From the NCBI GenBank assembly GCA_946414885.1, contig CAMKQH010000018.1, forward strand, positions 18,019 through 82,018: DNA of 64,000 nt. The letters are read 5' to 3'. The stretch's first letter is position 1; the number at the start of each line of letters is the position of its first letter. Below the pieces are notes generated by a model. The model did no database searches and was not told the DNA's origin. It saw only the letters and a program-made list of their open reading frames with translations. This DNA comes from an uncultured Lachnospiraceae bacterium. Its GTDB lineage: Bacteria > Bacillota > Clostridia > Lachnospirales > Lachnospiraceae. Shown here in pieces: positions 52,340 through 61,134 of the stretch. The position numbers were made by a program, and so were the translations under genes.

Positions 52340-53604
52340 GCGCGCAGTCCATTCGCGCAGTGATAGGTAAAGGATTTGGAGACGAGGGAAAGGGTTTGGC
52401 AGTGGACTATTTCAGCAGCCAGGTGCCTGATACCCTAGTCATTAAACATAACGGAGGAGCTCAGGCAGGGCATACGGTGGAAACGGACGGGAAAAGATTC
52501 GTATTTCATCAGCTGTCAGCGGGCTCCTTTCGTCATTCAGATACGTTTTGGGCTGACACTTATTATCCTGACCTTTTTAAGCTGCGGGAAGAAGCAGGGC
52601 AGTTTCGGCAAATCAGCGGATACGTACCAAACGTATGGTGCGACTTGAAAACAAACGTGACGTTGGTGGATGACGTTTTGACCAACATGCTTTTTGAAAC
52701 CGTGAGGGGAGAAAACCGGCACGGAAGCTGTGGCATGGGGATCAATGAATGTGACCTTAGGACAAAGGCAGGTTTTGGAATGACCGCATTGGACGTCCTG
52801 TCGAAGAGTGCGGCGGAATTGACCAAATGGGTTCTGGAGATGCGTGAACAATATGGGAAGCAAAGAGTGCTGGAGGCTTGCGGACGTATGGAAAAACCTG
52901 GGACGAATGGTTCAAGGGATGCCTTGCCGGCGCAGGCGGAAGAATATCTGGAGCTACTTCAATCGAAAACGGTCGTGGAGAACGCCGTCGAAGAAATGCA
53001 AAGGAGCGCTTTTGAATACGTAAGACTTTGTGAGGACGTGGGTAGTTTTTTGAAAAGTCACGAAAGCATTGTATTTGAGACGGGGCAAGGACTTTTGCTG
53101 GATGCGGAGAATCAAATCTTTGCACCCCACGTTTCAGCTTCCCGGACGGGCCTTCACAATCCCGTAAGGCTTCTTGGAAAATACGGACTGGTCCTCTCGG
53201 AAGTGGTTTACGTAACGAGAACCTACGTGACGCGGCATGGTGCGGGCCCGTTACCGCAGGAATGCTCCAAGGAAGCATTGAATATTACGGAGCGCGATGA
53301 AACGAACCTGGAGAATCCTTGGCAGGGAAGCCTCCGGTATGCCAGACACGGGAGCGTGGATGAATTTTTGGAGTCGGTGAAGATTGACCTAAGGGAGTTG
53401 GCGGAGACCGGAACGAGACCGGATCAAACCGGCGTGAAGGTGTCTTTAATGATCACGCACTTAAATGAAACCAATAACGGGATCTTGTTGGCGGACGGAG
53501 ACTGGGAACTGGAACGGTTTCAACAGGACCCAAGAGTTCAGAAGGTTTTTGATGAATTTTATCTGTCGGATTTCAGAGATGCCGTAAGGCGGAGGGGAAA
53601 ATGA
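52336..53604 (+). CDS. Divergent adenylosuccinate synthetase-like (PurA-like) ligase
   Basis: A 422-residue protein of the PurA superfamily. The P-loop region GFGDEGKG (about 13-20) with its catalytic aspartate, NGGAQAGHT (about 39-47) with the catalytic histidine, ETGQG and TRHGAGPLPQE (about 298-308) with the IMP-binding arginine are kept. The usual aspartate-binding loop TTGRxRR is replaced by NLENPWQGS, and the guanine-specificity motif T-K-x-D by T-H-L-N. So the fold and ligase chemistry look intact, but the amino donor and the nucleotide cofactor may differ. No purB or other purine gene is near. It is translationally coupled to the VWA and membrane genes. TTG start with AAAGGAA upstream. 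Confidence 0.8.
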   Translation: MSAQSIRAVIGKGFGDEGKGLAVDYFSSQVPDTLVIKHNGGAQAGHTVETDGKRFVFHQLSAGSFRHSDTFWADTYYPDLFKLREEAGQFRQISGYVPNVWCDLKTNVTLVDDVLTNMLFETVRGENRHGSCGMGINECDLRTKAGFGMTALDVLSKSAAELTKWVLEMREQYGKQRVLEACGRMEKPGTNGSRDALPAQAEEYLELLQSKTVVENAVEEMQRSAFEYVRLCEDVGSFLKSHESIVFETGQGLLLDAENQIFAPHVSASRTGLHNPVRLLGKYGLVLSEVVYVTRTYVTRHGAGPLPQECSKEALNITERDETNLENPWQGSLRYARHGSVDEFLESVKIDLRELAETGTRPDQTGVKVSLMITHLNETNNGILLADGDWELERFQQDPRVQKVFDEFYLSDFRDAVRRRGK

Positions 53605-54299
53605 AGAAGAATAAAAACGGAAAATCATCAGTTCATTCCATTTGGGCCTTAACAATCATACCCGGTGTTTTTCTGCTCTTGGGCGTGCTTTCCTTTGTTG
53701 TGGCGTTCCGTGCAGTCCCGTTTCTTGCCTCGATGGGGGGAAAAGCAGACGCGGAGGCATATCAACAGGCCGCGGAAACAGTTGGACATGCCGTGCCCTT
53801 TTTTACGGCAATCTTTACGGGGGGCGGGTTTGCAATAATGATGCTGATCGGAATCCTGCTGATTATTTTGTCGCTGATCAGTTTCGTCATAGCGCTGATT
53901 CTATGCATTTCAAGTGAGGTGTCTGCAAAAAAGCATGCGGTGAACGGAGAGGGACTTGCCGTTCGCGAGGAGAGAGTCCCGGTCATGGATGAAGACGCGA
54001 GTATGGTCAGGGTCATTCTTCCGCTAATCTTTGGAATCGCCGCAGTTTTGTTACCCGTCATAGGATTATTCCTGCTGAGACTTCCGATCAAAAGCATTAT
54101 TTGGGCTTCATGCCTGTCCTTTGTGCTGGCGCTGGTTGGTTTTGTCATTGCTTTTGGTGGAAGACGGTTTGAAGAATATAAATCGTATTGGATCGCAGAG
54201 ATGATTTGTTGCGGCGTTGCGATCTTAATCAACGTGGGGCTTGTCGTTTGGATGGCAGCTTCCGTTGTTAAGATGTTAGGCGCATTAAGAAGCCTTTAG
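53601..54299 (+). CDS. Four-helix integral membrane protein, locus B
   Basis: A 232-residue protein with four or five transmembrane helices (about 11-35, 68-105, 135-158, 163-180 and 195-222) and a short charged loop around 105-128. No recognised family. It overlaps the PurA-like gene by four bases (ATGA). It may bring the locus B complex to the membrane. Confidence 0.6.
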   Translation: MKKNKNGKSSVHSIWALTIIPGVFLLLGVLSFVVAFRAVPFLASMGGKADAEAYQQAAETVGHAVPFFTAIFTGGGFAIMMLIGILLIILSLISFVIALILCISSEVSAKKHAVNGEGLAVREERVPVMDEDASMVRVILPLIFGIAAVLLPVIGLFLLRLPIKSIIWASCLSFVLALVGFVIAFGGRRFEEYKSYWIAEMICCGVAILINVGLVVWMAASVVKMLGALRSL

Positions 54300-54322
54300 C
54301 TGAAAGGAATTCGTAGCGGAAA

Positions 54323-55273
54323 ATGAAGATTTTGATCATAGGTGGGACCTACTTTTTGGGAAAGGCGTTTCTGGAGGTCTGCGACGGATATGGCAATGAG
54401 ATCACGGTTTTAAATCGCGGAAACCGTGACGTTCCGGGAAATGAAGACGGGCATATTCGCGTAATCCATGCGGACAGGCAGAATAAGGAATCCCTCGCCC
54501 GGGCATCGGCACAATTTGATCCGGCAGGATATGACTGCGTGGTCGATTTTTGCGCGTATGAAGCCGGGGACGTTAGAAAGGTTCTGGAAGCGCTGGCCAT
54601 GGGGAAGAGTACTGTCCGTCAGTATGTGTTCATCAGTACCTGCGACGTATACCGGCGAGGCACGGGGACTTTGTTGGATGAAAACGCGCCGCTGGAGGAG
54701 CGGGATTTTGGCGGCGCGGAAGGGGCTTATATCTGTGGAAAGGTCGCGCTGGAAAAGGAACTGAGGCAATGCGCCGAAGCAACCGGAAATGATGCGGAGA
54801 TGAGGATGCATTATACGTCCGTGCGGCCGGCCTTTATCTATGGCCCTGGGAATTATGCGCCGAGGGAAGGCATCTTTTTTGAATGGGTATCGAAGGCGGG
54901 GCAGATCTTGTTCCCGGAGGATGCGGACGGAACCTTCCAGATGATTTACGTAAAGGATCTCGCAAGATGCATTTATGCATGCCTCGGGAAGGAGAGATTC
55001 TATGACTGCGCGGTTAACTTGTGCGGCGAGAAAATGGATTATCAGCTGTTTGCTGATGCCTTGGAGGAGGCGGTGGGTCAGAGGATCGAGAAGGTAATGA
55101 TCCCCGTGGCGGACGTGCTTGCCCGGGGGATTCCGTTGCCATTCCCGCTCACAAAGGCTGAGAGCGAGACCTATGACGGCGAGGAAATGGAGAAGCTAGG
55201 CGTGGAAGAAACGCCGTTTACACAAGGTCTGCGGGAAACCTATGAATGGTTTCAGAAGCAAGAAACGGAGTAA
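54323..55273 (+). CDS. NAD-dependent epimerase/dehydratase (extended SDR)
   Basis: A 316-residue extended SDR. The Rossmann motif GGTYFLG lies at about residues 7-13. FISTCDVY and the catalytic tyrosine and lysine of YICGKVALEKE (about 138-148) follow, then RPAFIYGPGN. It resembles UDP-sugar 4-epimerase and nucleoside-diphosphate-sugar dehydratase families. In an operon with a PurA-like ligase and a nucleotidyltransferase-like protein, it may act on a nucleotide-linked sugar. Substrate not predictable. Confidence 0.82.
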   Translation: MKILIIGGTYFLGKAFLEVCDGYGNEITVLNRGNRDVPGNEDGHIRVIHADRQNKESLARASAQFDPAGYDCVVDFCAYEAGDVRKVLEALAMGKSTVRQYVFISTCDVYRRGTGTLLDENAPLEERDFGGAEGAYICGKVALEKELRQCAEATGNDAEMRMHYTSVRPAFIYGPGNYAPREGIFFEWVSKAGQILFPEDADGTFQMIYVKDLARCIYACLGKERFYDCAVNLCGEKMDYQLFADALEEAVGQRIEKVMIPVADVLARGIPLPFPLTKAESETYDGEEMEKLGVEETPFTQGLRETYEWFQKQETE

Positions 55274-55277
55274 GGAC

Positions 55278-55625
55278 ATGAAGAATAAAATCCTGTTTGT
55301 AGTAAATTATCTGTGGGCGAGCATCATTGCATTTACGTTTCCGGTCTGTTTTGGGTTGATCTATCTGAACGTGACGGGCCATGCGAAGGGGTATGATTAT
55401 GATCTGGGGCCGGAGGCCCAGATTTCCATGATGATCGGTTGCGCGGAGCTGATGATATGGTGCGTGTTGGCGTTGCCATCCAACGTTTATGTTTTTCAGA
55501 AATTGGCGAAAAAGAGTAAGCCATTCCTGATCCTGACGATCGCATTGTTTGTTGCGCTTGCCGCAGCGTGTCTTATGATCCTGGGCGGCTGGGCTGCATA
55601 CTTGAAGGAAGTATTTAACGTATAA
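55278..55625 (+). CDS. Small four-helix membrane protein, locus B
   Basis: A 115-residue protein with three or four transmembrane helices (about 7-29, 47-68 and 83-104). I do not recognise the family. It starts four bases after the epimerase stop and ends 26 bases before the TPR-DUF4037 gene. It probably is a membrane partner of the operon products. Confidence 0.55.
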   Translation: MKNKILFVVNYLWASIIAFTFPVCFGLIYLNVTGHAKGYDYDLGPEAQISMMIGCAELMIWCVLALPSNVYVFQKLAKKSKPFLILTIALFVALAAACLMILGGWAAYLKEVFNV

Positions 55626-55651
55626 GCGGAAGAAAAGGGGCATGGGAAGCT

Positions 55652-58219
55652 ATGAACATGGAATTTGTTTTGCGGGAAGTGGACCGCCTGTTTGATGAGA
55701 ATAAGGCCGCAGAGGCAGAAACGTTTCTTCTTGGCGTTTTGGAGGAAGCAAAGGCACAGGAGGAAAAGGGCGTCTGCCTGCAGGTTTTAAATGAATTGAT
55801 CGGATACTATCGTCAGACGTCGGAGAAGGAGCGCCTTCGCGAGGTAATCGAGGAGTCCCTCCGGATGACAGAAGACATGGGGCTTAGGGATACGATCTGG
55901 TACGGGACGACTGCGCTCAATGCCGCAAACGGATACCGTTCCATGGGAGAACTTGAACTGTCGAGGAAGTATTACGAAGAGGCGGAAGAGCTATATGACA
56001 GGGAGCTTTCAACGAATGACATGCTCTTTGCCGGACTCTATAACAACCGGAGTCTTTTGGAGCAGGAAGAGGGCAATTTTGAGAAGGCGGAGGAGTATCT
56101 TCTGAAGGCCCTGGAGATCGTGGACGCGAATCAGTCTGGCTTTGAGATCGCCGTGACCTATGCGAATCTTGCAAATACTGCCGTTCTCGGAAAGAATTAC
56201 GAAAAGGCGAAGGAATATGCGAAGCGTGCCATCCAGTGCTTCCAAAAGCGGAACCTGTATGACGCACATTATTGCGCAGCTCTGTCTGCGCTTGGACTAT
56301 GCCATTATTACGCAGAAGAATACGAGGAAGCACTTCTTCTTTTTGAAGAGGGAATGACCATCGTGGAGAGCACGCTTGGCCATAACACGCAGTATGAAAG
56401 GTTAAAAGACAATCGCGATTCTTGCGTGAAGAAGCTGGAGGAGATCCACGGGAAGTGGCCGCTGGAGGAAGCGGTGCAGGAAAAAACTGCACCGGAAAAG
56501 TCTGCACCAGAGACGGCGCAGCAGGCTGATGGTGAGAAGAACGGCGGGCAAGCAGGGAAAGCGCCTGCTGCAAATCCAAAGAAGTCTGGCGGTGGTTCGA
56601 CCTGGCAGGAGCTGGGAAACATGCTTCAGGAAGAACTGGGGAAACAAGGAGCGGCGCAGGGAAAAACAGGTGCCGGCGAAAAGACAGGAAAAAGCTTTAT
56701 TTCAGGGCTGGAGCTTAGCAGAAAGTATTATGAAACCTATGGAAAGCCAATGCTGGAAAAGGAATTTCCGGAGTACGTATCCAGGATGGCGACGGGACTT
56801 GTGGGCGAGGGCTCAGACTGCATGGGCTTTGATGACGAGTCCTCCAGGGATCATGACTGGGGCCCGGGATTCTGTATTTGGATTCCGGAGGAATTAGAGG
56901 GGGTAATCGGCGACAGGCTTAGGGAGGCGTATGAGGCGCTGCCGGAGGAATTCATGGGTTACCGCCGGGTAAAGACAGCGCAGGGCTCCGGAAGACTGGG
57001 CGTGATGACGATCGAAGGCTTTTACAAGAAATATGCCGGATACAATGCGGAAAGTGGCAGCTTCGACTGGCGCGGGACGGAGGATTTTTCCCTGCTGGCG
57101 GCGACGGACGGCGAGGTGTTTTCTGACCCTTCCGGAAAGTTCAGTGAGATCAGACAAAAGCTTCAGGCGGGCTATCCGGAGGAGATCCTATTCGTAAAGC
57201 TTGCGGAGGACTGTGCGAAGATCTCCCAGACGGGTCAATATAATTATTTTAGAATGCTGGAACGGGGAGACCGCATGACGGCGGATGCCATGTTGACGGA
57301 GTGCCTGAGGCACGTGATGCGGCTGTGGCACCATTATTGCAATGCATTCCCGCCACATGACAAATGGCTGAAAAGGAGCACGGAGAGGCTTCCGGGCGGC
57401 GCGGAGGTCACGGCGCTGCTGGAGCAGATCCACGCGACGCTGAGGATGGATGACGAGCGCGCCGGGGTGACGGTGAAAGAGCTATTAGAGGGGCTTTGCG
57501 ACGGCATTGCGAGAACGCTGTATGACGCCAGCATTATCAGCGACGTTGATCCCTATCTGGACCATCAGGTGGAAGAGCTTTTGATGAAGGCATCCTACGC
57601 GAAGCTCACGGATGCGGAACTGGTCCGCCGGATCGCGAAAACGGAATTTGCGGCTTTCGACAAGGTGAAGAACGAAGGCGGCAGGGCGTATTGCCAGAAT
57701 GACTGGCCTACCTTCTCCGTCATGAGAAAGAGCCAGTACCTGACCTGGAACCGCACGATGCTGTTGCAATACTTGTATGATTTTGAACGTGAGACTGCGC
57801 TTGGACATAATCTGATCACGGAAAAGTACGGCCGCATGATGGAGAGCACGGCGCCGGAGAAATATGCGGAGCTGGAGCAGCATTTTCCGGAGATCCCGCC
57901 GGAGAAAAAGGCGGTGATCGAGCAGATCGTGGCGCTGCAGATGAACATGGTGGAGGAGCTTTCCAAAGAGTATCCCAAGGTTGTCGCCAATGCGAGGAAC
58001 TTACACACCTATGAGGATGAAGGCTTTGACACGTCCTATGAGACCTATCTTCGCGGTGAGATCAGCACCTATTCAGACAAGATGCTGCAACTCTACGCGG
58101 GCTACGTCATTGGTTGTGTGAGGGAAGGAAAGAACATTGCAAGAATGACCATGGAGAACACGGCAAAGCTCTATGGTTATCAAGGCTTGGATGATTTTCA
58201 GGCATCCATTGACGAATGA
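55652..58219 (+). CDS. TPR protein fused to a DUF4037 nucleotidyltransferase-like domain
   Basis: An 855-residue protein. Residues about 1-270 are TPR repeats (for example LSRKYYEEAEELYDREL, and FEKAEEYLLKALEIVD). A Pro/Ala/Gly/Lys-rich linker (about 275-345) leads to a DUF4037 domain (about 350-680) with GEGSDCMGFDDESSRDHDW, nearly the same motif as in the protein at 29778. A C-terminal 160-residue domain follows (about 690-855; helical, with FPEIPPEKKAVIEQIV). A TPR-nucleotidyltransferase fusion suggests a scaffold that recognises a protein partner and transfers nucleotides. It is the largest product of locus B. Confidence 0.78.
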   Translation: MNMEFVLREVDRLFDENKAAEAETFLLGVLEEAKAQEEKGVCLQVLNELIGYYRQTSEKERLREVIEESLRMTEDMGLRDTIWYGTTALNAANGYRSMGELELSRKYYEEAEELYDRELSTNDMLFAGLYNNRSLLEQEEGNFEKAEEYLLKALEIVDANQSGFEIAVTYANLANTAVLGKNYEKAKEYAKRAIQCFQKRNLYDAHYCAALSALGLCHYYAEEYEEALLLFEEGMTIVESTLGHNTQYERLKDNRDSCVKKLEEIHGKWPLEEAVQEKTAPEKSAPETAQQADGEKNGGQAGKAPAANPKKSGGGSTWQELGNMLQEELGKQGAAQGKTGAGEKTGKSFISGLELSRKYYETYGKPMLEKEFPEYVSRMATGLVGEGSDCMGFDDESSRDHDWGPGFCIWIPEELEGVIGDRLREAYEALPEEFMGYRRVKTAQGSGRLGVMTIEGFYKKYAGYNAESGSFDWRGTEDFSLLAATDGEVFSDPSGKFSEIRQKLQAGYPEEILFVKLAEDCAKISQTGQYNYFRMLERGDRMTADAMLTECLRHVMRLWHHYCNAFPPHDKWLKRSTERLPGGAEVTALLEQIHATLRMDDERAGVTVKELLEGLCDGIARTLYDASIISDVDPYLDHQVEELLMKASYAKLTDAELVRRIAKTEFAAFDKVKNEGGRAYCQNDWPTFSVMRKSQYLTWNRTMLLQYLYDFERETALGHNLITEKYGRMMESTAPEKYAELEQHFPEIPPEKKAVIEQIVALQMNMVEELSKEYPKVVANARNLHTYEDEGFDTSYETYLRGEISTYSDKMLQLYAGYVIGCVREGKNIARMTMENTAKLYGYQGLDDFQASIDE

Positions 58220-58239
58220 GCGGAAGGAGGAAGAGAAAT

Positions 58240-58566
58240 ATGAAAAACGTATCGCCGATAAAAGCACTTGTGGTTGGCGCGATTTTGAAGGTGATAGGAT
58301 TTATCGTTGCGGTTGTGGGTGTGGGATTTAAGTTCATCCCGGTAATAGTGCTCGGCGCTCTTATGATCATCGGTGGGGCGATATACGAGATCATGTACTT
58401 TAGATGTCCTTACTGTGGCAGCATGCTTGGTAGCCGCGGACGCTATGATTTTAATCATGTGCCGGGATTTTGCCGGGAGTGTGGCAAACAGTATACGGGT
58501 TTTGCTGAACCGCCGGAGAAAAAGCCAGAGGAAGTGGATTACGAGCCCTGGAAAAAATTTAAGTAA
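58240..58566 (+). CDS. Small membrane protein with zinc-ribbon-like tail
   Basis: A 108-residue protein. Two transmembrane helices (about 8-30 and 31-51) are followed by paired cysteines (CPYC at about 55-58, CREC at about 75-78) that form a cytoplasmic zinc ribbon, and a short proline-rich tail. GGAGG lies nine bases before ATG 58240, while an ATG at 58216 overlaps the previous stop. It is last gene of the locus B operon. Confidence 0.65.
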   Translation: MKNVSPIKALVVGAILKVIGFIVAVVGVGFKFIPVIVLGALMIIGGAIYEIMYFRCPYCGSMLGSRGRYDFNHVPGFCRECGKQYTGFAEPPEKKPEEVDYEPWKKFK

Positions 58567-58578
58567 TGGAGAAAGTGA

Positions 58579-58607
58579 TTGCTCCTAAAGGTTTTTTGTG
58601 TTATGAT
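58579..58607 (+). promoter_or_regulatory. Promoter of the rubrerythrin gene at 58679
   Basis: TTGCTC and TATGAT are separated by 17 bases, 71 bases before the start codon. Confidence 0.55.
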
Positions 58608-58678
58608 GAAAATGGTTGCAAAACGGACCGAGTTTTGCAAAGGCAACTATTAAAGCGACAGAATAAGGAGGGTTTCAA

Positions 58679-59218
58679 ATGAAGTACGTATGTCCTGTTT
58701 GTGGTTACGTTCATGAGGGGGATCAGCCCCCTGAGAAGTGTCCCGTATGTGGAGTTCCCGGAGAGAAGTTTACCGTTCAGTCTGAGGAGAGAGTATGGGC
58801 ATCTGAGCACGTTGTAGGCATCGCTTCCGACGTAAGTGATGACATTAAGGCTGACCTTCGCGCGAATTTCGAAGGCGAGTGCACCGAGGTTGGCATGTAT
58901 CTTGCCATGGCAAGAGTTGCTTATCGCGAGGGATATCCTGAGGTTGGCATGTATTACGAGAAGGCAGCTTTTGAAGAGGCAGAGCATGCTGCAAAGTTTG
59001 CTGAGCTTCTTGGCGAAGTGGTTACCAACAGCACCAAGAAGAACCTTCAGCTTCGCGTTGACGCTGAGAACGGCGCAACCGCGGGCAAGACCGATCTTGC
59101 TAAGCGCGCTAAGGCTGCAAACCTCGACGCAATCCATGACACCGTTCATGAGATGGCACGTGACGAGGCTCGCCACGGCAAAGCATTCGAAGGCCTCCTG
59201 AAGAGATACTTTGCCTAA
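58679..59218 (+). CDS. Reverse rubrerythrin (N-terminal rubredoxin domain)
   Basis: A 179-residue non-heme iron protein. An N-terminal rubredoxin-like centre (CPVCGY at about 4-9, CPVCG at about 21-25) precedes a ferritin-like four-helix domain with paired glutamates ([34 protein letters not shown]). Rubrerythrins with this reversed order act in anaerobes as peroxide reductases. It is monocistronic, with its own promoter and a strong downstream hairpin. The more usual order is seen in the protein at 62453. Confidence 0.92.
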   Translation: MKYVCPVCGYVHEGDQPPEKCPVCGVPGEKFTVQSEERVWASEHVVGIASDVSDDIKADLRANFEGECTEVGMYLAMARVAYREGYPEVGMYYEKAAFEEAEHAAKFAELLGEVVTNSTKKNLQLRVDAENGATAGKTDLAKRAKAANLDAIHDTVHEMARDEARHGKAFEGLLKRYFA

Positions 59219-59232
59219 GTAACGAGTCCTGC

Positions 59233-59296
59233 GATTCCAGAAATAAAAAAGCTCCCGCAAGCTTGCTTGCATGGGAGCTTTTCTATTTCTGGAATC
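59233..59296. terminator. Terminator with a very long inverted repeat after rubrerythrin
   Basis: The core AAAAAGCTCCC/GGGAGCTTTT stem is an intrinsic terminator for both directions. Outside it, GATTCCAGAAATA pairs with TATTTCTGGAATC, so the inverted repeat is 64 bases long in total. Confidence 0.8.
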
Positions 59297-59300
59297 ATGG

Positions 59301-59555
59301 GACGACAGAAAGCACGAAGCCGAAGCGAAGCGAAGGCGGAGTGGCTTTCTGCCGTCGCAGGACGAGGAAGCCGTTCCGGAGCAAGGGACGACGGAAAGCC
59401 CGAAGCGAAGGCGGAGTGGCTTTCTGCCGTCGCAGGACGAGGGAGCCGTTCCGGAGCAAGGGACGACAGAAAGCACGAAGCGAAGGCGGAGTGGCTTTCT
59501 GCCGTCGCAGGACGAGGGAGCCGTCGCAGGACGAGGGAGCCGTCGCAGGACGAGG
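59301..59555. repeat. GC-rich tandem repeat block (about 75-bp units plus 19-bp units)
   Basis: Three units begin with GACGACAGAAAGC or a near match (59301, 59387 and 59462) with lengths 86, 75 and about 60 bases. In each, AGAAAGC and GCTTTCT can pair. Two further 19-bp repeats with CCGTCGCAGGACGAGG follow (59521 and 59540). Units are nearly identical, so the block is recent. Three reading frames run open through it, but none has a ribosome binding site or a protein-like composition. Confidence 0.85.
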
Positions 59556-59661
59556 TTTTGCACTATACGTAAGCCAAATTGCATCATGCGTTGTGCGCTA
59601 TGGACTGTCAATATGTTTTCACGTAAGATCATCTTATCAAAGAGGATTGGAGGATTCATAC

Positions 59662-61134
59662 GTGACGGGACGTAAAACATTTTTTAGGTTGATGGCGTTT
59701 GTTATTGGTTTATTGATTGTCATGATTTATCCATTGTCTAGTTTGGGAACAAGAAATGGCTTGGAAGAAATGGTAAGCGAATTCCGCAGGGAAACGAAAT
59801 GTCCGGCGGTCAGCGTTTTGACGTATGATCACGGAACAGTGGAGTATTATGGTGACGAGAGTGGACTGTTTCAGATCGGTTCCATGACAAAGGCGTTTAC
59901 GGGGCTGGCGGTACAAAAACTCATCCATGAAGGAACGTTAAAGGAATCAGATAAGGTTTCGGACGTCCTGACGGGGTTTGTGACGTATTATCAGGGCGCT
60001 AGGGTGGAGATCACTGTTGGACAGCTGATGAGGCAGACGAGCGGCTATACTAACAGCGAGAAGGCATATCCCAGCGCGGGGGCGGGGCAAAACCTTTCAG
60101 CATGGGCGGAAAGCATTTCAGGGAAGAACCTGCAGAGTGCCCCGGGAGAGAAATATGCGTATTCCAACGTGAATTATAATTTGCTTGGAGCCATGATGGA
60201 AAAGGTGACAGGCAGGAGCTATCAGGACTACTTGGAGCAGGAAATCCTAACGCCACTAGGGCTGGCTAATACTTACGTCGGGGAGCCAAAAGACGGTGGT
60301 TTGGATGAAGGTAAAGAAGCTCAAGATGCCAGTAAGAGCGGCGTTGGGAAAAAGATTGCCGGCAAGACAGTCATAGAGGGCTCGCGACTCATTTTCCGTC
60401 ATGCAATCCCGTATCACGTGGCCGTGAGAGAAGGGGCGATTCCCGCTGGGTATTTTTATTCCAACGTTACGGACATGGGACGGTGGATGGAAATTTGGAT
60501 GGGAATTGCAGACATGCCGGTGGAATATCAGGAATTGGTCAGGGAGGTAAAGGCGGAGCTTAAGGAAAAAGGGGATTATTATGGCGGTTGGGAATGCTTT
60601 GGTGACGGCGTGACCGGTCACTCTGGGGGGACGTCGAATTACTCCTCCAGAATTGTGTTTTCGGAGAAGGACAAAGTGGGCATTTGCGTTCTGACAAATC
60701 TTAACGTGGCGGCGTCCACGGACAGCCTGTGCAATGGCTTGTTAGAGATGCTAAGGGGAGGAGAGAAAGGCGCGATTGCGAGCGATGTTTGGACGATTTT
60801 TGACAAGGTATTTTCCGCGCTTTGTCTGGCAGGCGTTTTTGCTTTCCTGATTTGCATTTGGAGCAGGAAACGTGGTATGCTTATGGCGGTGGGGGTCGGC
60901 ATGCTGGCGCTGCTTGTTGTCATGATGATCACGTTCCCCTTGATTTTTGGCTCAGGACTATTAGATATTTTGCTGATCTGGGCACCGCTTAGCATGGCGA
61001 CGTTCTTTGGGGTGGCGTTGCTTTGCGTGATGGCGGCCGGCATTAAAATTTGGATGGGACGAGGACATGAAGATTATAAAAAGACAAGTGAAGGATCAGC
61101 CGCTTACGGTGATCGTGGAGTATCCGGAATATGA
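59662..61134 (+). CDS. Membrane-anchored serine hydrolase (beta-lactamase / PBP-like)
   Basis: A 490-residue protein. An N-terminal signal anchor (about 6-27) precedes an extracytoplasmic serine hydrolase domain (about 35-370) with IGSMTKAFTGLAVQ (S-x-x-K), YSNVNYNLLG (Y-x-N) and GHSGGTSNY in place of the KTG box. Three transmembrane helices follow (about 393-410, 415-435 and 440-470). It resembles esterase/D-Ala-D-Ala peptidase-like enzymes. The GTG at 59662 has GGAGG eight bases upstream; the longer open frame from 59263 crosses tandem repeats and is not part of the gene. The last 68 bases overlap the LytTR gene. Confidence 0.85.
   Translation: MTGRKTFFRLMAFVIGLLIVMIYPLSSLGTRNGLEEMVSEFRRETKCPAVSVLTYDHGTVEYYGDESGLFQIGSMTKAFTGLAVQKLIHEGTLKESDKVSDVLTGFVTYYQGARVEITVGQLMRQTSGYTNSEKAYPSAGAGQNLSAWAESISGKNLQSAPGEKYAYSNVNYNLLGAMMEKVTGRSYQDYLEQEILTPLGLANTYVGEPKDGGLDEGKEAQDASKSGVGKKIAGKTVIEGSRLIFRHAIPYHVAVREGAIPAGYFYSNVTDMGRWMEIWMGIADMPVEYQELVREVKAELKEKGDYYGGWECFGDGVTGHSGGTSNYSSRIVFSEKDKVGICVLTNLNVAASTDSLCNGLLEMLRGGEKGAIASDVWTIFDKVFSALCLAGVFAFLICIWSRKRGMLMAVGVGMLALLVVMMITFPLIFGSGLLDILLIWAPLSMATFFGVALLCVMAAGIKIWMGRGHEDYKKTSEGSAAYGDRGVSGI

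Noticed and set aside
59301..59555. CRISPR array or coding repeat
   Set aside because: Units differ in length, there are no spacers, and the open frames have no start signals.
59263..59661. Open frame extending the serine hydrolase by 133 codons upstream
   Set aside because: It crosses the tandem repeats and the terminator, has no ribosome binding site, and its composition is not protein-like. The GTG at 59662 has a good site.
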